A DNA stretch of 64,000 bases from assembly GCF_016591975.1 (NCBI RefSeq), contig NZ_AP024169.1, positions 1,261,501 to 1,325,500 on the forward strand, written 5' to 3'. Shown here piece by piece: positions 58,750-64,000 of this stretch. Origin of the DNA: Anaeromicropila herbilytica. Its GTDB lineage: Bacteria > Bacillota > Clostridia > Lachnospirales > Lachnospiraceae. A program made the position numbers and the translations under genes. Within the stretch, counting starts at the first letter, position 1, and every line of letters starts with the position of its first letter. Under the pieces are notes generated by a model. It saw only the letters and a program-made list of their open reading frames with translations. It had not been told where the DNA came from and ran no database searches.

Positions 58750-59769
58750 ATGAAAGAAAAATTAAAAAGTATCATGGATGAAGCATTACAACAAATTAGT
58801 GGCTCAGAAGAACTTGAAAAGTTAAACGAGATTCGTGTTGCTTTTCTAGGTAAAAAAGGAGAACTTACTTCTGTATTAAAATCAATGAAAGAGGTAGCTC
58901 CAGAGGATAGACCAAAAGTAGGTCAATTAGTAAATGAAGCAAGAGAAGCTATCGAGTCAAAATTAGAAGAGAAAATAACAGCATTTGAAAAGAAGAAAAG
59001 AGAAGAACAAATCAAGAGTGAGACGATTGATGTTACTCTTCCAGCTAAGAAGCCAATGATGGGACATCGTCATCCTAATACAATTGCATTAGAAGAAGTA
59101 GAAAGAATCTTCATTGGTATGGGTTATGAAGTAGTGGAAGGACCAGAAGTAGAATACGATTATTACAACTTCGAAGCTTTAAATATTCCAGCAAACCATC
59201 CAGCAAAAGATGAGCAAGATACTTTCTATATCAATAGTAATATTTTATTAAGATCACAGACTTCTTCAGTTCAAGTTCATGAAATGGAAAAAGGAAAGCT
59301 TCCAATCAGAATGATTGCACCAGGAAGGGTATATCGTTCAGATGAAGTAGATGCAACGCATTCTCCTTCCTTCCATCAAATCGAAGGACTTGTTATTGAT
59401 AAGAATATTACCTTTGCTGATTTAAAAGGTACATTAGAAGAATTCTGTAGAGAGTTATTCGGTAAAGATACAAAAGTAAAATTCAGACCTCATCATTTCC
59501 AATTTACAGAGCCTAGTGCAGAAGTAGATGTTACTTGCTTTAAGTGTGGTGGAGAAGGTTGTAGATTCTGTAAAGGAGAAGGTTGGATTGAGATCTTAGG
59601 TTGTGGTATGGTACATCCAAGAGTTCTTGAAATGAGTGGTATTGATCCAAATGAATATTCAGGTTTCGCTTTTGGTGTTGGATTAGAGCGTATCGCATTG
59701 TTAAAATATGAAATTGATGATATGAGATTATTATACGAAAATGATACTCGTTTCTTAAAGCAATTTTAG
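58750..59769 (+). CDS. pheS: Phenylalanyl-tRNA synthetase alpha subunit
   Basis: Catalytic subunit of the alpha2-beta2 enzyme that charges tRNA-Phe. 339 residues: an N-terminal coiled coil (1-90), then the class II core with motif 1 HPNTIALEEVERIFIGMGY, GPEVEYDYYNFEALNIPANH, motif 2 GRVYRSDEVDATHSPSFHQ, FTEPSAEVDV and motif 3 GFAFGVGLERIALLKY. Length and motifs are normal. AAAGGAG precedes the ATG. The long leader carries the T-box, so expression follows tRNA-Phe charging. pheT follows after 52 bp. Confidence 0.97.
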   Translation: MKEKLKSIMDEALQQISGSEELEKLNEIRVAFLGKKGELTSVLKSMKEVAPEDRPKVGQLVNEAREAIESKLEEKITAFEKKKREEQIKSETIDVTLPAKKPMMGHRHPNTIALEEVERIFIGMGYEVVEGPEVEYDYYNFEALNIPANHPAKDEQDTFYINSNILLRSQTSSVQVHEMEKGKLPIRMIAPGRVYRSDEVDATHSPSFHQIEGLVIDKNITFADLKGTLEEFCRELFGKDTKVKFRPHHFQFTEPSAEVDVTCFKCGGEGCRFCKGEGWIEILGCGMVHPRVLEMSGIDPNEYSGFAFGVGLERIALLKYEIDDMRLLYENDTRFLKQF

Positions 59770-59821
59770 TAAGCAAAGAGTATAAGGAATAAGTTGACTA
59801 TAAAAAAATGGAGGCGGTTAA

Positions 59822-62263
59822 ATGAAAACACCATTATCGTGGATAAAAGAATATGTACCTGATCTAGAGGTTACAGATAAAGAATATATGGATGCCATGA
59901 CATTATCAGGTTCCAAAGTAGAAGGATTTGAACGATTAGATGCCAATCTAGAGAAAATCGTAGTTGGTAAAATATTAAAAATAGAGAGACATCCAGATGC
60001 AGATAAATTAATTGTATGCCAAGTTCAAGTTGGTAGTACAGCTGAGGAAGCAGTACAAATCGTAACTGGTGCACCTAATGTAAAAGAAGGCGATGTAGTT
60101 CCTGTTGTTCTTGATGGAGGAAGAGTTGCTGGCGGTCATGATGGTGAAAAACCAGCAGGCGGTATTAAGATTAAAAAAGGAAAACTTCGTGGAATTGAAA
60201 GTCATGGGATGATGTGTTCTATCGAAGAATTAGGTTCAACGAAAGAAATGTATCCGGACGCACCTGAGAGTGGAATCTATATCTTTAGTGATAATAAAGA
60301 ATACGATGGCATTGAAATTGGTTCCAGTGCAATTAAAGCACTTGGATTTGAAGATGCTGTATTCGAATATGAGATTACTTCAAATCGTGTGGATTGCTTT
60401 AGCGTACTAGGAATCGCAAGAGAAGCAGCAGCTACATTTAACAAGAAATATGTACCACCAGTTGTAACTGTGAAAGAAACTTCTGAAAAGGCAAGTGATT
60501 TCATCTCTGTTAAAGTTGATGATACCAAGCTATGCCCTCGTTACATTGCAAAAGTGATTAAGAATGTAAAGATTGGACCATCACCTGCTTGGATGCAAAA
60601 ACGACTTGCTGCAATTGGCATTCGCCCTATTAATAACTTGGTAGATATCACTAATTATGTTATGGAAGAATATGCCCAACCAATGCATGCATATGATTTG
60701 GAAACAATAGCTAAGAATGAAATTGTTGTGAAAACAGCTAGAGATGGCGAAACATTTACTACATTAGATGGCATTGAAAGAAGTCTTGATTCTTCTATTC
60801 TAATGATTCATGATGGAGAAAAAGCTGTTGGTATTGCTGGTATCATGGGTGGTGAAAATTCTAAGATTAAAGATGAAGCGACTACTGTTTTATTAGAAGC
60901 TGCTTGTTTTGATGGAACGAACATTCGTATATCTAGTAAGAAGTTAGGTATGAGAACAGATGCTTCTTCAAAATTTGAAAAAGGACTTGATCCAAATAAT
61001 GCAATGGAAGCAATGAACCGTGCTTGTCAATTAATTACTGAGCTTGGAGCTGGTGAAGTGGTATCTGGATATGTAGATGAATATCCAGTAGTGAAGAAAG
61101 AAAATAGAGTTCCATTTGATGCAGCTAAGATTAATTGCTTGCTTGGAACTGATATTGAAGAAGCACAAATGATTGAATACTTCAAGAGAATAGACCTAGG
61201 ATACGATGAAGCTACGAAAGAAGTTGTTGTTCCAACTTGGAGACAAGATTTATATCGTTTAGCTGATTTGGCAGAAGAAGTAGCAAGATTCTATGGTTAT
61301 GCTAATATTCCATCAACTTTACCAACAGGAGAAGCGACTGCAGGTAAATTATCATTTAATCTAAGAATTGAAAATGTTGCTAGAAATGTAGCCGAACAAT
61401 TTGGTTTCAATGAAGCAATGACTTATTCCTTTGAAAGTCCAAAAGTATATGATAAGTTGTTAATTGCAAAGGAAGATGAGCTACGTAAGAACATTGTAAT
61501 TGCAAATCCACTAGGAGAAGATTACAGTATCATGAGAACAACAACTCTTAACGGTATGCTTGGATCGTTATCAACGAACTTCAATCGTAGAAATAAGAAT
61601 GTTCGTCTATACGAACTTGGTAATGTATATATTCCAAAGAGCTTACCATTAGAAGAACTTCCAGATGAAAAGACAAAGTTAACTCTTGGAATGTATGGCG
61701 AAGGTGATTTCTTTGACTTAAAGGGTATTGTTGAAGAATTACTTGAGAAAGTTGGCATGACAAAGCTTATCACTTACGATCCTAAAGCTGGAATTCCATA
61801 CCTTCACCCAGGAAGACAAGCAAATATCTATTATGAAGGAACTTTGGTTGGATATCTAGGAGAAGTACATCCAGAAGTGCTTGATAACTATGATATCGGT
61901 GATAAGGCATACGTGGCAGTATTAGATATGGATACGATTGTTAGTTTCGCCACTTTTGATGTGAAGTATGAAGGTATTGCAAAATATCCAGCAGTAACAC
62001 GTGATATTAGTATGGTAATGAGTAAAGAAATCATGGTTGGTGAAGTGGAAGAAATCATCCGTAAATCAAGTGGTAAATTATTAGAAAGTTATCATTTATT
62101 TGATATCTACGAAGGTACTCAGATTAAGGAAGGTCATAAGTCAGTTGCTTATTCCATTAGCTTTAGAGCAAAGGATAGAACCCTTGAAGATAAGGATGTA
62201 ACAGATATTATGACTAAGATTGTGAATGGATTACAAAAGCTTGGAATTGAATTAAGACAATAA
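59822..62263 (+). CDS. pheT: Phenylalanyl-tRNA synthetase beta subunit
   Basis: 813 residues, full length. An EMAP-like tRNA-binding domain (about 40-150; VVGKILKIERHPDADKLIVC) is followed by the B3/B4 editing domain (about 210-380; IRPINNLVDITNYVMEEYAQPMHAYD). The B5 domain (about 405-475) precedes a catalytic-like domain. The C-terminal FDX-ACB anticodon-binding domain (about 715-813) contains YPAVTRDISMVMSKEI and ends LGIELRQ. It is co-transcribed with pheS and ends before a clear terminator. Confidence 0.97.
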   Translation: MKTPLSWIKEYVPDLEVTDKEYMDAMTLSGSKVEGFERLDANLEKIVVGKILKIERHPDADKLIVCQVQVGSTAEEAVQIVTGAPNVKEGDVVPVVLDGGRVAGGHDGEKPAGGIKIKKGKLRGIESHGMMCSIEELGSTKEMYPDAPESGIYIFSDNKEYDGIEIGSSAIKALGFEDAVFEYEITSNRVDCFSVLGIAREAAATFNKKYVPPVVTVKETSEKASDFISVKVDDTKLCPRYIAKVIKNVKIGPSPAWMQKRLAAIGIRPINNLVDITNYVMEEYAQPMHAYDLETIAKNEIVVKTARDGETFTTLDGIERSLDSSILMIHDGEKAVGIAGIMGGENSKIKDEATTVLLEAACFDGTNIRISSKKLGMRTDASSKFEKGLDPNNAMEAMNRACQLITELGAGEVVSGYVDEYPVVKKENRVPFDAAKINCLLGTDIEEAQMIEYFKRIDLGYDEATKEVVVPTWRQDLYRLADLAEEVARFYGYANIPSTLPTGEATAGKLSFNLRIENVARNVAEQFGFNEAMTYSFESPKVYDKLLIAKEDELRKNIVIANPLGEDYSIMRTTTLNGMLGSLSTNFNRRNKNVRLYELGNVYIPKSLPLEELPDEKTKLTLGMYGEGDFFDLKGIVEELLEKVGMTKLITYDPKAGIPYLHPGRQANIYYEGTLVGYLGEVHPEVLDNYDIGDKAYVAVLDMDTIVSFATFDVKYEGIAKYPAVTRDISMVMSKEIMVGEVEEIIRKSSGKLLESYHLFDIYEGTQIKEGHKSVAYSISFRAKDRTLEDKDVTDIMTKIVNGLQKLGIELRQ

Positions 62264-62299
62264 TAGGTGAAAATAAGATTATTTGATGCAATAACCAAA

Positions 62300-62338
62300 G
62301 ACTCTCGATTTCTTAAGTTTAGGAATCGAGAGTTTTTG
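62300..62338 (+). terminator. Terminator after pheT
   Basis: A stem of about 12 bp (62300-62311 with 62323-62335, one wobble) followed by TTTTTG. The remaining gap to 62572 shows no gene. Confidence 0.85.
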
Positions 62339-62572
62339 TCTAGAATTTCAGGTGAATATAGAAGTAAGATATACTTGGTAGGGAAGTAAGATTAAGCAAT
62401 TCTTAAGAAATAAGTAAATGTATTTTATTTGACAAAAAGTACTCCAGTGATTAAACTTAAAATAGATGAAAAATATGCATATATATAGTGAATTTGGTGC
62501 ATATCACAACATACGCTAAGGGTTCCTATAATAGGAAATAGGTCATCAAAATTGAAAGGTATGGAGATAAAT

Positions 62573-64000
62573 ATGAAGAAAAATAATTTGAGAAAGATGG
62601 CATTCGTATTAACAGTTGCGTTAGCAACGCCTACAGTTGCATCAACCAATACATCAGTTGTATTTGCAGCAACATCCACTACAACGAAGGCGACAACTAA
62701 TGTAACAAAGACAAAAACTAATACAACACAACAGCCAACACTGAACGTTACTAGTCAGATTATAAAAGGCGTGAATAAAACATATACACTTAAAGTTAAT
62801 AATATGGTTAAAGGTTCTGTATGTAAATGGATATCATCGGATATTGATGTTGCGACCATCAATAGTGCTGGCAAGATTACTTCATTAGCCGCAGGTACTA
62901 CTGTTGTAACAGCACAGATTACAACACCAAATAAAAAAATAATAAAATTATATTGTAAAATTACGGTTCGAGTAATACCTATGACATCCATTATAATTAA
63001 GAATGCACCAACTGATAACATTTTAAAAGTTGGTGAAACATTTGATTATAATTTATCATTTACTCCTAGTAATTCAACAGACGGAGCTAAATGGAAGATC
63101 AAGAATACCAATATTGCCACTGTTGATAAATATGGTGTTGTAACAGCTCGTGCAAAAGGTAATACAATTTTGACAGTAACTTCGACTAGTGGACAAACAG
63201 ATTCTGTCCCAATTATTGTAGAACAAAAAGCTGCAGGAATTGATAGTGTAGTATTAAATCATGCGAGTGAGATTGTATTACACTTTACCGATGAAATGGA
63301 TGCTTCTACATTAATAGATAGTGATAATACCTTAAAAAATGTTATGTTTAAAAGAAGAACGGATAAAAATTCTGTAATGGCAAATGATTATGGGACATTA
63401 ACAGCTACTTTATCTACAGATAAAAAATCTCTAACCATACAATCTTCTTCTATATTCAAAGGTTCTTATGAATTAATCATATCAAAAGGAGTGAAGACAT
63501 TAGCAGGTAAAGATATTACTTTTGATGATATATATACAATTACTGACACAATTAAGCCTAGATTAACGAATGTATCCTTAGATGGAACAGGAGTTATTGC
63601 TACCATTGAGTTCAGCGAACCAGTTAATACAACTAATTTTGTTCCTTCTAATGCGAGAAGGTTAGATGGGGGGAATCTAAACGCAGCGTCATTAAATGTT
63701 CTTACAAATAAGAATAATTATGTATTATCTAAAGATAAGAAATCAATGACGATAGACTTAAGCAACCTATCTACAGAAGATCAAGGCAAACAATTTTCAG
63801 TTATATTAGTAGGGATTACAGATATAACTGGTAATCCAGCTGACAATTTGAATTTTTCTATGCAGACAGATGTTTCTACAAGAGCTCAGGCTAAAGTGGT
63901 ATCTGCAATAAGAACAGGATATAATACAATTACCGTTTGTTTTGACTCCCCAATTAAGAATCCAGGTACCTTACAACTTGGAAGTAGTACCAATAAATTA
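62573..64000 (+). CDS. Secreted surface protein with bacterial Ig-like domains, truncated by window edge
   Basis: The frame stays open from ATG 62573 to the last base (476 codons) and continues beyond. GGAG lies 6 nt before the ATG. The start MKKNNLRKMAFVLTVALATP with VFA-A cleavage-like site is a signal peptide, followed by a Thr-rich linker. Two Big_2 modules then appear (CKWISSDIDVATINSAGKI ... AGTTVVTAQI; then AKWKIKNTNIATVDKYGVV ... AKGNTILTVTS). Next come two or more SbsA-like Ig modules (VLHFTDEMDASTL, KGVKTLAGKD; VIATIEFSEPVN). These occur in S-layer and adhesion proteins. The C-terminus with any SLH or sorting signal is not visible. Confidence 0.85.
   Translation, partial: MKKNNLRKMAFVLTVALATPTVASTNTSVVFAATSTTTKATTNVTKTKTNTTQQPTLNVTSQIIKGVNKTYTLKVNNMVKGSVCKWISSDIDVATINSAGKITSLAAGTTVVTAQITTPNKKIIKLYCKITVRVIPMTSIIIKNAPTDNILKVGETFDYNLSFTPSNSTDGAKWKIKNTNIATVDKYGVVTARAKGNTILTVTSTSGQTDSVPIIVEQKAAGIDSVVLNHASEIVLHFTDEMDASTLIDSDNTLKNVMFKRRTDKNSVMANDYGTLTATLSTDKKSLTIQSSSIFKGSYELIISKGVKTLAGKDITFDDIYTITDTIKPRLTNVSLDGTGVIATIEFSEPVNTTNFVPSNARRLDGGNLNAASLNVLTNKNNYVLSKDKKSMTIDLSNLSTEDQGKQFSVILVGITDITGNPADNLNFSMQTDVSTRAQAKVVSAIRTGYNTITVCFDSPIKNPGTLQLGSSTNKL

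Overview
The window is AT-rich chromosomal DNA from a low-GC, Gram-positive, probably spore-forming anaerobe. It looks most like the Lachnospiraceae (a relative of Clostridium/Lachnoclostridium phytofermentans), but that placement is inferred from gene families and not from a marker gene. Evidence includes a T-box leader on pheST, a lysine riboswitch on dapA, the LL-diaminopimelate aminotransferase (DapL) route to lysine, wall-teichoic-acid genes, a YtvI-like sporulation membrane protein, a CD3324-family protein and LrgAB. No rRNA, tRNA, CRISPR array, transposase or prophage was seen.

Layout. 1-1.6 kb: the 3' part of leuA. 2-14.6 kb: an envelope-polymer region with a TagGH-like ABC exporter, a HAD phosphatase, TarI and TarJ (CDP-ribitol supply), three CDP-glycerol/ribitol polymer transferases, an LCP attachment enzyme and a polyprenyl-phosphate sugar transferase. 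15-18.6 kb: an HtrA protease and ClpX. 19-21.5 kb: dapL-lysA. 21.5-24.8 kb: a PucR-type regulator divergent from an old-yellow-enzyme-type reductase. 25.2-28.8 kb: a TIM-barrel protein, a zinc-ribbon protein and two PLP aminotransferases (one HisC). 29-31.6 kb: an ECF S component, an Rrf2 regulator and a serine hydrolase. 31.7-34.7 kb: a zinc-type ABC uptake operon with a Fur/Zur-type operator. 35-40.2 kb: a YtvI-like protein, an orphan HTH-Panacea protein, a DUF2156 protein and TypA. 41-44.7 kb: a two-OB-fold SSB-like protein, a CobO-like protein, then riboswitch-dapA-dapB. 45-50 kb: a four-gene Gld-type ABC operon. 50.5-53 kb: an SLH-like/SpoIID protein. 53.3-58.3 kb: LrgAB, YihY, CD3324-family and GNAT proteins. 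58.3-62.3 kb: T-box-pheS-pheT. 62.6 kb to the end: a secreted Ig-like-domain surface protein running off the edge.

The least explained content is non-coding. Three families of palindromic intergenic repeats recur here. Family A (about 240-250 bp) has copies at 8.74, 32.8 and 50.2 kb plus a half copy at 4.5 kb. Its stems show compensatory base changes between copies, and the 8.74 kb copy has perfect terminal inverted repeats with 8-bp flanking direct repeats. Family B (about 260-360 bp) has copies at 4.6 and 55.45 kb and a remnant at 14.85 kb. Family C (about 45-65 bp) has copies at 4.7, 31.8, 42.8 and 44.8 kb. The families nest: C lies inside B, and B sits beside half an A. The zinc operon carries two of them: a C copy supplies the Shine-Dalgarno sequence of the binding-protein gene, and an A copy separates that gene from the ATPase gene.
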